From assembly GCF_016920785.2 (NCBI RefSeq), contig NW_024609846.1, positions 82,283,816 to 82,347,815 on the forward strand: a stretch of DNA of 64,000 bases, written 5' to 3'. Shown here piece by piece: positions 25,287-35,924 of this stretch. Both the position numbers and the translations under genes were made by a program. This stretch comes from Ixodes scapularis. Its lineage: Eukaryota; Arthropoda; Arachnida; Ixodida; Ixodidae. Below the pieces are notes generated by a model. The model was not told the origin of the DNA, ran no database searches, and saw only the letters and a list, made by a program, of their open reading frames with translations. Position 1 is the stretch's first letter. Each line of letters opens with the position of its first letter.

Positions 25287-25474
25287 TATTGGTGTCACAG
25301 AACCAAAACTATACTCTGTTTCACCTTGTGTTGTACCACAGGAAAGTCTACAAGTGCGAGCTCCTTGCTCTATGGCACATCTCGGCTGCACAAGCTCTCG
25401 TGCACCAAGGGCAGCTGCCAACGCTATGAGCTCGCGCTTCGAGCCTTCGCTGCGGTACAACCATACCTCGGCAA

Positions 25475-25914
25475 ACCTCACTCATGAGGGCCCTCACTCA
25501 CCCTCACTCACCCTCATCTTCACTGGTGAGGTGAGGGTGAGTGAGTTTCTGAACCAGGAAAATTCATGAGTGTGAGGGTGAGTGAGGGCCGTGAGGGCCG
25601 TGAGGGCCGTGAGGGCGGTGAGGGCCGTGAGGGCCGTGAGGGTGGTGAGGGCCGTGAGGGCCGTGAGGGCGGTGAGGGCCGTGAGGGCGGTGAGGGCCAT
25701 GAGTGCGTGAGGGGCGTGAGGGCGGTGAGTGGCGTGAGGGCCATGAGTGCGTGAGTGGTGTGAGGGCGGTGAATGCGTGAGGGGTGTGAGGGCCATGAGT
25801 GCGTGAGGGCAGTGAGTGGCATGAGAGGCGTGAGGGCCGTGAGGGCCGTGAGGGCGGTGAGTGCATGAGGTGTGTGAGGGCCATGAGTGCGTGAGGGCGG
25901 TGAGTGCGCGAGGC
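25475..25914 (+). repeat. 9-bp minisatellite (GTGAGGGCC type), locus 1
   Basis: From about 25566 to 25914 the sequence is built of 9-bp units GTGAGGGC(C/G), with variants GTGAGTGGC, GTGCGTGAG and (C/G)ATGAGT. At 25491-25545 the repeat switches strand: CCCTCACTCACCCTCACTCA on one side, then GTGAGGTGAGGGTGAGTGAG. Because the period is a multiple of three, all frames lack stops, giving spurious ALTALT or HGPHRP open frames. Locus 2 is at 29098-29762. Confidence 0.9.
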
Positions 25915-25974
25915 CCCCTTCAGATCGAGCATCTTTCTCAGCAATTTTGGTGTTAATGGTGGGTTGTTCTCTAC

Positions 25975-26095
25975 ACTCTAAGAAAAAAGGGAGGAGAAAG
26001 GTAGCAAAAGCGACTGTTCCTCCTTGTTGCGGACAAGTTGCCCAGAGAAGGGAGGAACGGCAGTTCAGATGAAAGGAGGAGGGCAAGTTCCTCCT
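25975..26095 (+). mobile_element. MITE end, ACTCTAAGAAAAAAGGG type
   Basis: It begins ACACTCTAAGAAAAAAGGGA, followed by GGAGGAAC and TCCTCC alternations. The opposite end type (CCCTTTTTTCTAAGAGTGTAG) is at 28556-28688. They may be two half-copies or the two ends of one 2.7-kb element. The terminus resembles that of foldback family A. Confidence 0.5.
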
Positions 26096-26096
26096 T

Positions 26097-26190
26097 GTTC
26101 AGTTGGCGCAGGGGTAGAACATCGCGCTACTGACCAAGTGGTCAACGGTTCGATCCCCAGGAGAGTGGGTTTTTTTTTTTTTTTTTTCTT
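26097..26190 (+). repeat. tRNA-derived SINE
   Basis: An A-box-like TTGGCGCAGGGGTAG (about 26103) is followed 36 bp later by a good B box GGTTCGATCCCC (about 26147), then a short GGAGAGTGGG and a T-rich run of more than 20 bases. Spacing and motifs match a pol III promoter of tRNA origin, as in Ruka-type tick SINEs (comparison from memory). It is not a functional tRNA: no acceptor stem pairs. Confidence 0.7.
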
Positions 26191-28555
26191 TTTTGTAAAG
26201 TTTTTTTTTTTTTTGTGTGTTTACCAAAACACACATAAACAAACCCAGACCGATGAAAGGAAAATTAAAGTCCTTATTATTCTCCGAGACGTTTTCCTCC
26301 TCCAGGCAGACCGGAGAAAGCTTTCGCCCTCCCGACCCATCTTCTTTCGGTTTCGTTTTTCGAGCACATCGCGCACGTTGTTTAATAAATTAATGTTGAG
26401 TTGATTGAGCTTCAGCGGCAGCGAAGGCCGCCTGTAATTCCGTCTTCTAGTCCAAACGTGCAGAACGTTTCGGTTGCATTGACGTTTTTACCACTAATTT
26501 TATCAAATGAGCTAACGAAGCCGCTAGAAACAGCGAAGTTCCGGAGCAGTGCCAGCAGTGCTACATACACTGGGTAAGACGGCCGTCTCCAATTTGCGGG
26601 ACAGACGCGGAACTACAGCAGCGAAACCACGAGGAACTGTGTCGACGTTTTCGACGTTATGGAAATCGCGGGAACTGCGTCCAAGGAAGGCAGGTTTTCC
26701 TGCCGGCTGCCTGGGTGTCTTCCGTGCTGAGTTCGGTTCCGTTGTCCCGAGCCGAGTGCCAACCGGCGTTCAACGTGATTCTTCTGCGTGTCAGCAACAT
26801 CGTCAACGTGGTTCTGTATTTCTTCGTGTCAGCGACATCGTGATGGCAGTGTTGTGGGTTGTGAACAGAAGACTGGAATTATCGCCGATGTGACCGTGTG
26901 TTCGCGTATCAGTGGTGTAACAACAAGATGAGATGACGTAAACTGTCGGGCATTGATGCCGCTGGTCGGGCCGTTATCGGAGGGGCCGGGGTGTCGCAGG
27001 ATGACATTCCGCTTTACATTAAAGAGTTTAAAACCACTTGAGGGATTAGGTGCAGTCGATCGACGTGTGGATAGTCATGTTGGAACGCTGGTCTGAACGG
27101 TAAGCTCCTATCGTACAGTGGCCAATGTGACTGTCGGTCCCCGAGAGCGATTGCGCTCTGGGGAAAAGACAACACTACGAAAGTATGACGGAAAGTACGT
27201 ATATTTATAATGGAAGTTAGCATAGAAAAAAAAAAGACAGGCAAAATCGAAAAAAAAACGCTATCCTTTATTTTACTGTTTAAATATATTACGGTTCCTG
27301 TAGAAACTGCCCTCTAAGTGGCGCGCTGGGATGAGCGCTAGAAGTTTTCGAGCTCGCAACGGCGCAGCTCCGTACACTTAACAGTTGTCGGAAGTCGCGG
27401 CTTTGACTGCATTCAAGTTGATCGAAAAGCGATTTCTGTGCCCGTGAAGCATCACTTCCAGCTGAGTGGATATCCGCTCTACAGAGATTAATTCAAGACG
27501 GCAATTGCAGCTTTGCGCGAACAGCACAAATAGAAAAACGAACACTACAATATAAATACTGGCTACGAAGGGCCATGCGGGAAAACAAACTCATGGCTTG
27601 GAACCACATTGGAGCGTCTCGATTTATTGGCTTTCAAATAATTATGGCATGATTGAGCGTCTTCTTTTTAATAAGAGATTCATCCCCTGAGCCATTAAAA
27701 ATAGCCTCAGATGTATGACATTGCTGGAAAAAAATGAACATGTTCGGAATATTTTTTTTTGCTTAGGGAGTCACCGAAAAATTCCGCACGTTCAAAACGA
27801 CCACTATAAAAGACGGAAACGCAGGGCTCGCTATTAGTGATCGGGGTAGTGTGCTGTTGTATTGATGTTTGTATGTGCGATGCCTGTGTATGCGTTCAAT
27901 ATATGTTGACCTGATGTTTGTAGTGTGCGCAACGTGTCTACATGTGTTAGAGATTCCGAAGAAAAGGAAATGCAATTGTGGCGTAAGAAAATAAAAACAT
28001 TTTTTTGCAAAACATGAATTGGGCGGTACCTAGCGCCACCTAGCCTAGCTACGTGCGATTACTCTGCTTGACCCTGCCATCTGGTGGCAAGCGATTTAAC
28101 ATCCTTTTACGCTACGCGGCTACGCCATAATTTCGTGTTACCGTGCTGAGATAAGCCAAGAGGTTGCTTCGGATTTGCTTTTTTTTGAGAGCGGCTTTTG
28201 GTTTTGCGGGCGAATGATTTTCACTCCTCCGTGATGTGCGGTCGACGCTACGGTTGACGAAGGAATTGTGGCTCGAGGAATAGCAAAGGTAGGACATGAA
28301 GTGCGCGAATTGAGTGCCGGTTGTCTCCGTTGAACATCGCAGTGCTGACGATGAGAAGACTGAGTGACTGCATGCTTTCGAAACGTAAGTTTCTTTACCT
28401 GCAGGGGTAAAGAAACTTCGGAAATAAATACAGTTCGCGGAAAGCTCGTGTTACGTTTTTATTTCCTGCTCCTCTCGCTTCGTGCAATAGACTTAGTCTT
28501 CTCGTTAAGCCTTACCGAGCTCGATTTGCTCGATTCGTGGCCGCCATAATGAGAT
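26191..28555. other. No recognisable gene
   Basis: Open frames such as 26549-26893 have no domain. A hairpin GTTTCTTTACC...GGTAAAGAAAC lies at about 28387-28413. Confidence 0.35.
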
Positions 28556-28688
28556 GCAGTCGACGGAGGAACTTTTCCTCCCCTGCTTAAGGGACGAAAG
28601 TTTCTCCCTTTCTGAAGGAACATATGTGTCAAGAGCGTTCCTCCCTTTAGGGAGGACTATACTGACCCTTTTTTCTAAGAGTGTAGCT
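28556..28688 (-). mobile_element. MITE end, inverted relative to 25975-26095
   Basis: It ends CCCTTTTTTCTAAGAGTGTAG, the reverse complement of the 25975 terminus. Internal blocks GGAGGAAC and GTTCCTCCCTTTAGGGAGG repeat the GGAGGAA/TTCCTCC theme. No target duplication was identified. Confidence 0.5.
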
Positions 28689-29097
28689 TTCCCTAGATCG
28701 ACACGAATTGCTGAGATCGGGTCCGGCTCGAAATAAGCAAGCAACTCGTAGCAATTCGAATACGTTTGAAGCGGCTGCATCCAATCAGGGACGCAAAAGT
28801 TTCACGCGATACCTCGTGCCGGTGATGATGACACCGAATGACTTGGTTCTGGTTTGAAATCGATCGTTTTTTTTGGAAATAAACTGTTTCAGAAAGGTGC
28901 ATTAATATTCTTAACGAGGTTTAAATGCATAAAAACACGTTTATAACGCGTAATTGTGTCTAAATAGTGCAAGAAAAATAAAATGTTATGATGACGATGG
29001 CAAATTGCAGCAATTCGTTGCTGCGTGTGCTCGCGGGCGGCCCGTGTTGCTGGTGTTGCGACGTAAAGTTTCTGGGTGAAATTGCCCCATCTGAAGC
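28689..29097. other. No recognisable gene
   Basis: AT-rich sequence between the MITE end and the second minisatellite. Nothing structured was seen. Confidence 0.35.
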
Positions 29098-29762
29098 TGG
29101 CCTGAGTGGCGTGAGGGCCATGAGTGCGTGAGGGGCGTGAGGGGTGTGAGGGCCGCATGGGCGGTGAGGGGCGTGAGGGCGGTGAATGGCGTGAGGGCGG
29201 TGAGTGGCGTGAGGGCGGTGAGTGGCGTGAGGGCCGTGAGGGCGGTGAGGGCGGTGAGGGCCGTGAGTGCGGTGAGGGCGGTGAGGGCCGTGAGGGCGGT
29301 GAGTGGCGTGAGGGCGGTGAGTGGCGTGAGGGCTGTGAGTGCGTGAGGGCCGTGAGGGCGGTGAGGGCGGTGAGGGCGGTGAGGTCCGTGAGGGCCGTGA
29401 GGGCCGTGAGGGCGGTGAGGGCCGTGAGGGCGGTGAGGGCCGTGAGGGCCGTGAGGGCGGTGAGTGGCGTGAGGGCTATGAGTGCGTGAGGGCCGTGAGG
29501 GCGGTGAGGGCGGTGAGGGCCGTGAGGGCGGTGAGGGCCGTGAGGGCGGTGAGGGGCGTGAGGGTCGTGAGGGGCGTGAGGGCGATGAATGCGTGAGGGC
29601 AGTGAGGGTGAGTGAAGGGCTGAAGGTGAGTGTGATTGTGAGGGTGAGGGTGAGTGAGGGGCTGAAGATGAGTGTAGCTGTGAGGGTGAGGGTGAGTGAG
29701 GGGCTTAGGTGAGTGTGGCTGTGAGGGTGAGGGTGAGTGAGGGCGAGTGAGGGTGAGTGAGG
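29098..29762 (+). repeat. 9-bp minisatellite (GTGAGGGCG type), locus 2
   Basis: About 500 bp of 9-bp units GTGAGGGC(C/G) with GTGAGTGGC and ATGAGTGCG variants pass at about 29600 into a longer and looser GTGAGGGTGAGTGAGGGGCT(G/T)A unit (about 60-bp higher-order repeats to 29762). It has the same unit and orientation as locus 1. The 273-codon minus-strand frame here is produced by the period and is not a gene. Confidence 0.9.
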
Positions 29763-29844
29763 TGAAACGGAGTATAGAACGCACCCTACAGCCGAGTAGA
29801 CAAACATGGCAGCGCGCAGATGGCAAATATCGGAATGTTCTTTT

Positions 29845-29950
29845 TCAGCTATAACCGTTTTTTCTCGACACCGTCACTCGCCGAGCCGTCCCCCTGAGGT
29901 CGCTGTGATTGGTTTTCAGTGTGCTCGGACATTTTTTTGTAGAGTATCGC
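29845..29950 (-). mobile_element. Diverged half-copy of foldback family A
   Basis: In reverse complement it reads ACTCTACAAAAAAATGTCC, ...AACCAATCACAGCGACCTCAG, ...GGCTCGGCGAGTGACGGTGTCG. This follows family A arm order (CCAATCAC, GGAGGCAGCTCAGCGAATGACGATGCCG) at reduced identity. The second arm is missing. Confidence 0.55.
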
Positions 29951-31323
29951 AGACGAAAAATGCACGTATAGACGCACAATTCACGGGGGACGAAAGAAGA
30001 AGAAATCAATCAGCCCACAGAGTAGAGAAAAGAAAAATCGAGTCGATTGAAAGGTTAGGGATCAGTACGGGACTTTTGTCGAGTCGCTCTCGGCGATCGA
30101 GGGCCGGGGGCCAAACAATAAGAGGCTTCGGTCGGCGAAGACAAGACGCCGACGGGGATCTGAGCAAGAAGGGAGGAGGGAGAGGGGGATGGGGATGACC
30201 GAGGTGTCATTATTGTCAAATGGGCTGACGAGTCGCTTCTAGGGCCGCTTCTTGAAAATCATTACGTTTTGTTTTTGTTTTATGTCTTCTAGCTTTCGCT
30301 TTTGCTGGCGCGGTCGGCTCAAGATTTCACGATGACGAGAAGAAAACACCAAAATATGGGGGGAGTGAAACAGAAAGGTAGAAAATTGCGGTAATAAGAG
30401 GAGCGGGGAAGACGTTCGCTTCAAAGGGTGCGCGCCATGTGTACTTATAATCCGCTTATTGCGAGGGGTCGCGAATTTGACGCGGTGTCTCGTTGCGCGC
30501 GAACACTCGCTAACTTTCTTTCGAAAAGCAATTTCATCGCGGGTCGTGTTGTTAAGTGCCGGCGTTTGAAACTTGAGCCGGTCGTCGTCGGATGCGGCGA
30601 GGCTGCAAGAAGAGCTGATGACGGCCGTTTGAGTGCGATTAAAAAAACTCCTGATAAATGAAGGGACGCGCCCTGGATTCGAACAACGGTTCATGCAGCG
30701 CATACATTTTACAAACTAAATTATGGCTGGCTGGCTATGCTTCGTTTGTCCTTAATTAGTCAAGATGCAGCCGACGCCACGGGCTGATGGGACCAATCAG
30801 ACGGTATCAAATGCGCGCCATGTTTTTCCCGTGTTTCTACACGTGTTCTATCATCGGTGAATCAATCATAAATATGAAAGGCCACTCGACTTGTGCTTCT
30901 GACGCAGTTTGATTGGTACCATTAGCTCATCGGCTGAGTCTCGACCTAAGCTGAAACGGAGTATAGAAGGGAAAGTGATACGATTCAAACGTTCCATTAG
31001 ACGTTTGGCTGGTAGTTGTATTCTCACTGACTGAATCCACCGGGCGTTACCTAGCCACACCCGATTAAGTTCATACATCTCCTCGCTAAAGTTGCTCAAA
31101 GGTAGGGTTGTCACGAAAAGATTCACCCAGTTTTTATTTCAATATTTATATTTAGATCCCCGACGCGCGCGCGTTCCCAATTCCACTCTGAAGCGGAGCT
31201 TTTCTCCTTGGCACCCGACTGCGCTGCGGGGAGGCTAGACACGCGGAATCTCGAGGCCTACTCCGCGGGTGTTGCTTTTTCGCTGCCCACCGATGCTGGT
31301 GAGAAGCGCACTCAACGAAGCTA
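29951..31323. other. No recognisable gene
   Basis: Frames at 29806-30198 and 30239-30703 lack domains. A TTCGAATCC-like motif near 30675 (minus) has no tRNA fold. Confidence 0.35.
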
Positions 31324-31643
31324 GTTATTCCCGGAGTCGTGTATAGAGTTTGGTCAAACGCAGACTTGGACGTGGTTTAACTATACTCTACTCAAACTAT
31401 CTGTAGTTTGACTACGTTTTCGAGTAACTTGGTAACTTTCAATTACAACTTTATTAAAATAATTAGTTGTTTGATTTAACTACGTTTTTCAGGTAACTTC
31501 TACTCAAATTACTAACTCTTTTCGTAATCTCGTGCTAATTTTGCTCATCACAAAAGTTTGAGCGCAGAAATAAATGAGACGCCGGCACATGAAGTGGCAT
31601 TCCCGAACAAGGGGCCCCCTCACATTCCGTTCCCATGCACTTA

Positions 31644-31851
31644 CCGCCGAATTCAGAAACCTCACTCAAACTGCACTCAAACTGAAGGGCCCCTCCACTT
31701 CCTCGAGGAAGGCGCGAGGGCCGGCGCTGGCCAATCGCGACGGCAGATCCGTCCTCGCGATTGGCCAGCGCCGGCCCTCGCGCCTTCCTCGTGGAAGTGG
31801 AGGGGCCCTTCAGTTTGAGTGCAGTTTGAGTGAGGTTTCTGAATTGGGCGG
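31644..31851. mobile_element. Near-perfect palindromic MITE (208 bp), TTA target duplication
   Basis: The arms pair over about 95 bp: CCGCCGAATTCAGAAACCTC at the left and its inverse ending GGGCGG at the right, with a short loop near 31741-31754. TTA flanks both sides (31641-31643 and 31852-31854), the PIF/Harbinger signature. The arms contain CCAATCGCGA. High arm identity suggests a recent insertion or ongoing arm homogenisation. Confidence 0.8.
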
Positions 31852-32780
31852 TTATACTCGGCAACCGTACAAACTGCATAACAGGCGTCCTTGGGCCAAC
31901 GTGGCGACGAGCAGCCAAAACATAACACCGGCACGCACGAACGCAGGAAGACAAGCTTGACAGCCGCGGTCGGGTATTAACTTAATCCGGCATTGCACGT
32001 AGGCGCCGCGCCTCCAGCTGCAACTGTGAAAGACAGGACGCTCCGAGGGTTGTTGTGGTTTTCATGTTGTCTGCCTTTATTGAGTTCTGACTCAAGCATT
32101 TTGGGGGTTCCACGGGAGGCACCACTGGAATGACCTCGCAGCTGTGCGCCTGTTCCCATGGTCGCCTAGTCGTCAGCGCTTACGCTTTTGCAAAGCCTAA
32201 CTCCCACGCGCACAAACGTAGACACGGATAATCCGCTCATGGGAGCACGTTCCCGCTTCCAGCTGCAACTGTACGAGCGACAATGCTTGTTCACGTAATC
32301 CTTCGCGTCCTTCCGACCTTCCACGCCAGGAAGACCCCTTTGTGTAAAACGATTTACTTGTCAGGTGTGTCAGGCTCATCAGGACACCGTAGTCGCCGGC
32401 GAGGATTGCGGGTCACCCTTGGGAGATCCTTTTGTTGGACCCGGCGTCAGCGGCGAAGTACACTTCCTTAAAAATATGTTTTTTTTGTCAGTATCGTAGC
32501 ACTAGCACTGCAACGAGACGCGCAGTCGTCCGGATGATCTCATCGTCGTGGCGCGGCGGGAGTCTTAAACCCTTGATGGTCAGGTGCACTTGCTCAGCGT
32601 ACTCTCCGAACGTTGTGGGAATAAAGAGGGACCAGCCATAATAATCTCAAATTGCCAGAAAAAAAAAAGGAGGAGCGTTTGTTATAAAAGACCCTCTTAG
32701 CCGAGGCGAACCTTACATGTTTCGTCATGAACATCTAAGATGCCGACACCCGCTTACCCGACCCTGCACAGCATGTTTCT

Positions 32781-32936
32781 CAAATTCAACGCTGCCGTTC
32801 CATCCAGCGCGACGGTGGAACGTCTTTTTAGATTGGCTGGGGACGTCTTCAGGAGGACTTGGGAAAAACCCTCCTATCAAGAACTTTCAAAGTCAATTAC
32901 TTTTACGAGAAAATAAACTATTTTGGTAAAAACGCA
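32781..32936 (+). pseudogene. hAT transposase C-terminal dimerisation domain fragment
   Basis: The frame from 32781 reads KFNAAVPSSATVERLFRLAG then DVFRRT. This is the conserved (L/I)PxSSAxVERLFSxAG core of the hAT C-terminal dimerisation region (Pfam Dimer_Tnp_hAT). A frame change follows, after which NFQSQLLLRENKLFW gives the expected 'xLLLxxNxxFW' ending. The DDE catalytic region is not recognisable upstream, so the gene is dead. This fragment supports the hAT assignment of 31361-33193. Confidence 0.8.
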
Positions 32937-34002
32937 ACCCATAAAATGACTGCATTTATTTTAGGCTCGCAGGGTTTTTCGCAAATCAAAACTGCTGTTC
33001 ATTTTGCTACCTGAAAAATATAAAAAAGTAACTTCGAAAGTAACTTCAAAGTAACTCGCTACTTTTACAGTAGTTAGTAGTTTACTCAATTACTATTACA
33101 AATGCGTAATTTGTGCTCTACTCCAATTACTTTTGGCGTGGATACTGAGTAACTTAACTGAGCTACCTTTTTTGAGTAATTTGTACATGGCTGGGTCAAA
33201 GGGAGGTGCGGGCAGACCCAGGCCGTGCACCAGACGCAGAAAGTGGGCTTGACATGCTCCCTTGGCCAACCAGAAGCCTAAAAGAATCCCCTAGCCGTGG
33301 CAGCGAGAAACTGTTTTAATAAAAGGTATATGTTGGTATATGGTTTTAATAAGTGTTTAAAAGTAAAGTGTGGTAACCCTTCAAGGTTGAAATTAGGGTG
33401 CACGTGATGTTTCGATCATGATCATGCAGAAAGATATAAGAAACGAATGCGCGCCGCTCAACTCTGTTTTGCTCGGACAGAGTGTGACCGCTCGGACGGC
33501 AGATTCACGGCCCTCGGCGCTTGGCGTAGGAATTATATCGATCGTTCCGCTAGTCGCACTCTTTCACCATGATTTTGGATGACCATGATTGAAACATCAC
33601 GTGCACCACATTTTCAGTCAGCGAGAGTTACTCCGACGCACTTATTAGGTTTGTTTCTGGCGACCACCTCCAGGGTATTATTTCCGGCTGCTGGTTGGCC
33701 ACGTTCGAATTTGTGAAGACGCCCTGGAACACGCCCAGCCCGCTTTCGACCAATGGCGCCTCCTCATTTGTCTTCTATACTTCCCAACAATGGCCAAACT
33801 CTCAACATATACGGCTCTGGTTATTCCCACCACGAACGAGGAGGGAGATTGCGATACCTACGAGGACGGTCTCTGAGCGTTTAACGCCAAGATCAAATCA
33901 AATATTACTTGATTCGATTCGATGCGATGACGGAGAGTTTTCAGAACTCACACACGCCTATTGTAAGGATTTGTCAGTCTGGAGACGCGAGAGCTATGGG
34001 AA

Positions 34003-34205
34003 GCGCAAGTTCATCTGCTACTTTTGCAGGTGTTGTGGTGACGTAAGAACGCAAAGCTCTGATTGGCTCTGATTGAAGAATAGTCGGTAGCTCAAAGCAA
34101 GCTGCCTTGAGGTCTACACACTATCCTTTAATCAGGACCAATCAGAGCTCGGCGTTCTGACGTCACCACAAACCCTGCGAAAGTAGCAGACGAACTTGTG
34201 GTCCG
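34003..34205. mobile_element. Foldback MITE family B, copy 1
   Basis: The arms (about 34007-34066 and 34137-34197) pair over about 60 bp: AGTTCATCTGCTACTTTTGC, GTGGTGACGT, AGAACGC and CTCTGATTGG. The centre contains TAGCTCAAAGCAAGCTGCCTTGAGGTCTAC. The same organisation is seen at 46120-46310. Confidence 0.8.
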
Positions 34206-35924
34206 CATTGCTTTTCGTAATGATAGAGTGAAATTATTAACGTTTGGTGCAATGTTGATGCAAATTCCTCTCATTTTTGGTTAAGATGTGTAAGCTTATG
34301 TTGGTAGCAGGCTAATGCTTTGGGGCGACTTTGCGCAACTGGCGCAGCAATCGCATCGCTGCACCTACTGTGTAATTCTCCTAAAGCAATGTGCATTTGG
34401 CACGTCACCCCAACTAGTGCGGCGAAGGCTTCCGTGACCTCGTGGCCTGCAACGATGGTTCTATCTATGTGCTACAGTTACTCCGGTTCACTGCCATCCC
34501 GCCGAAAGAACCCGCGCAACAGTTGCCTCGCCAGTAGTCGGGAATTTCGAATGCACCAGTCGGACTGGCCGTCGCTGCACTAGTTCGCCTCTGTCGGACC
34601 GGTGTGTTAACTATAAAAGAAGAATAAAACAATAAAATAACAAAGGCGTCGAGAACACTGGTTGTTTGCGTTCGAACGAGGCCTGCCATTGCGGCGTTGC
34701 GGAACACTGTAAGCCATGAAGCATAAGGTTCAAACAAACAAACAAGCAAGAAAAGCTGGAATTTATGCGGGAAAAGGAGGAAACGAAAACGACAGTGGAG
34801 CGTCAGCGCCGCGTCTATGGCCGTTGTCTGCCTGCCCTCACGTTTCTCGCGTTGTTTCTATTTTGTGCAGCGCATGTACACACTCGGCCGACTGCAAGCG
34901 TTGCAAAGAAGGGGACGCACGTGTCTTCGCACTACCACCGCATCTCACGGTTTAAATAACAGTACGGGTAGATGGTTCGCGCGAGCCGTATTCGTGCCGT
35001 GCCGCGGTGGTCCTTTCTACTTGTTCTTGCCGAGAAAACGTAAAATCAAGGTCCGAAATGTACGCCGCAGATGATACGCGCTCAGCAAGGAGGCCGGCAC
35101 CCCGATGGCCGCCGATGCGACGTCGTCTCGACCCCGTGCAACAATGCGCGGTCTCTCGCCTGACCGCAAAACCGGGGACGCGGCAGGCGGAAGTGTCGTG
35201 CAACTAGCTTTCGGCAAAACCAGCCGGGAAAGACAAGGACGGCCTCCGCGGCTTCCTTTCGCCCGCACCGCATCGCTTTCAGGCGCGCGATGGGGCGGAC
35301 GCAGCTTGCGGCGAGCCGAGCCGTTCGCTCCCTTCCCGATCCGCGCGTGTGTTGACTCTCGCAGCGGCCGTGTGACGTGCGATCGATGGTAATGCAGTGC
35401 CATGCCTTGCTGACGCGCGGGGCCACTCGGCGAGGCGACGCACGCGCGGGGCTCCGACGGAGACGATGTCGCTTCTTTACCCCGAGGAGACGATCTGGCC
35501 GAGCCTATTTGTCTCGGGAATGTGTTTACGGACCGTGCTCGCCGTGATACTCGACTACTGGCAGGCCCGCTGCCGCACAAACGACCTCTTTCCTCGAACA
35601 CGGTGGGACCTGTGTCTACCCGTGTTGAATATCCCATCCTGTCGAGTCTGCAGTGCACCGGACCTCTCTTTGTTTGAAGTGATCCCTGCTATTGGGGAGG
35701 AGATACCGTCGCGCCCCTAGCGGCTAAGTTGAGAACTAACACAATGAGGACGACGATACCGCGAATTATTCGTTCGTGTTTCTGACGCAGCGTTCGGCAA
35801 AAGAAGCGGTCACACTGATAATGCCTCACGCGAGAGACAGCCTGCCGTCACTATCTGAGGTCTTTCTTGTACGACGGTCACATTGGTTATACAAAAACGG
35901 GCGGCAGACATCTTCGCAGCATAC
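34206..35924. other. No gene recognised; CpG-rich patch at 35060-35480
   Basis: The GC-rich patch supports long frames on both strands by composition (213 codons minus, 95-107 codons plus). None shows a domain or a convincing splice boundary. A promoter or first-exon CpG patch is possible but unsupported. Confidence 0.35.

Larger units (their letters stand above)
31361..33193 (+). mobile_element. hAT element remnant (1.83 kb) inside the MITE
   Basis: It begins CAGACTTGGACGTGG and ends GTACATGGCTG (CAG...CTG). It is bracketed by near-identical octamers from the host MITE, GGTCAAAC (31352-31359, one spacer base) and GGTCAAAG (33194-33201). Sub-terminal regions are rich in GTAACTT/AATTAC motifs typical of many hAT ends. 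It contains a fragment of hAT transposase (32781-32936) and is itself interrupted by the palindromic element 31644-31851. Confidence 0.8.
31324..33827 (-). mobile_element. hAT-type MITE, copy B, interrupted, with 8-bp target duplication
   Basis: This is the inverted copy of 3414-3930. It runs 31332-33819 and is flanked by the identical octamer GTTATTCC (31324-31331 and 33820-33827). Its left 28 bp (31332 to about 31360) is separated from the rest (33194-33819) by a younger hAT element. Shared internal blocks with copy A include AGAATCCCCTA, GGTGCACGTGATGTTTC, GACAGAGTGTGACCGCTCGG and GATCGTTCCGCTAGTCGCAC. Non-coding. Confidence 0.85.

Noticed and set aside
25520..26086. 188-codon repetitive frame over minisatellite locus 1
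   Set aside because: Same period artefact.
25475..29762. CRISPR-like array
   Set aside because: Units are contiguous 9-mers without unique spacers, and the context is a eukaryotic genome.
28986..29807. 273-codon minus-strand frame rich in ALT and HGPHRP repeats
   Set aside because: Produced by the 9-bp minisatellite period. All frames are open and no non-repeat domain exists.
30655..30700. Possible tRNA 3' half (GTTCGAATCC on minus)
   Set aside because: The T-stem does not pair and no acceptor, D or anticodon arms can be drawn.
35017..35658. 213-codon minus frame in a GC-rich patch
   Set aside because: Overlaps equally open plus-strand frames. Composition alone explains it.
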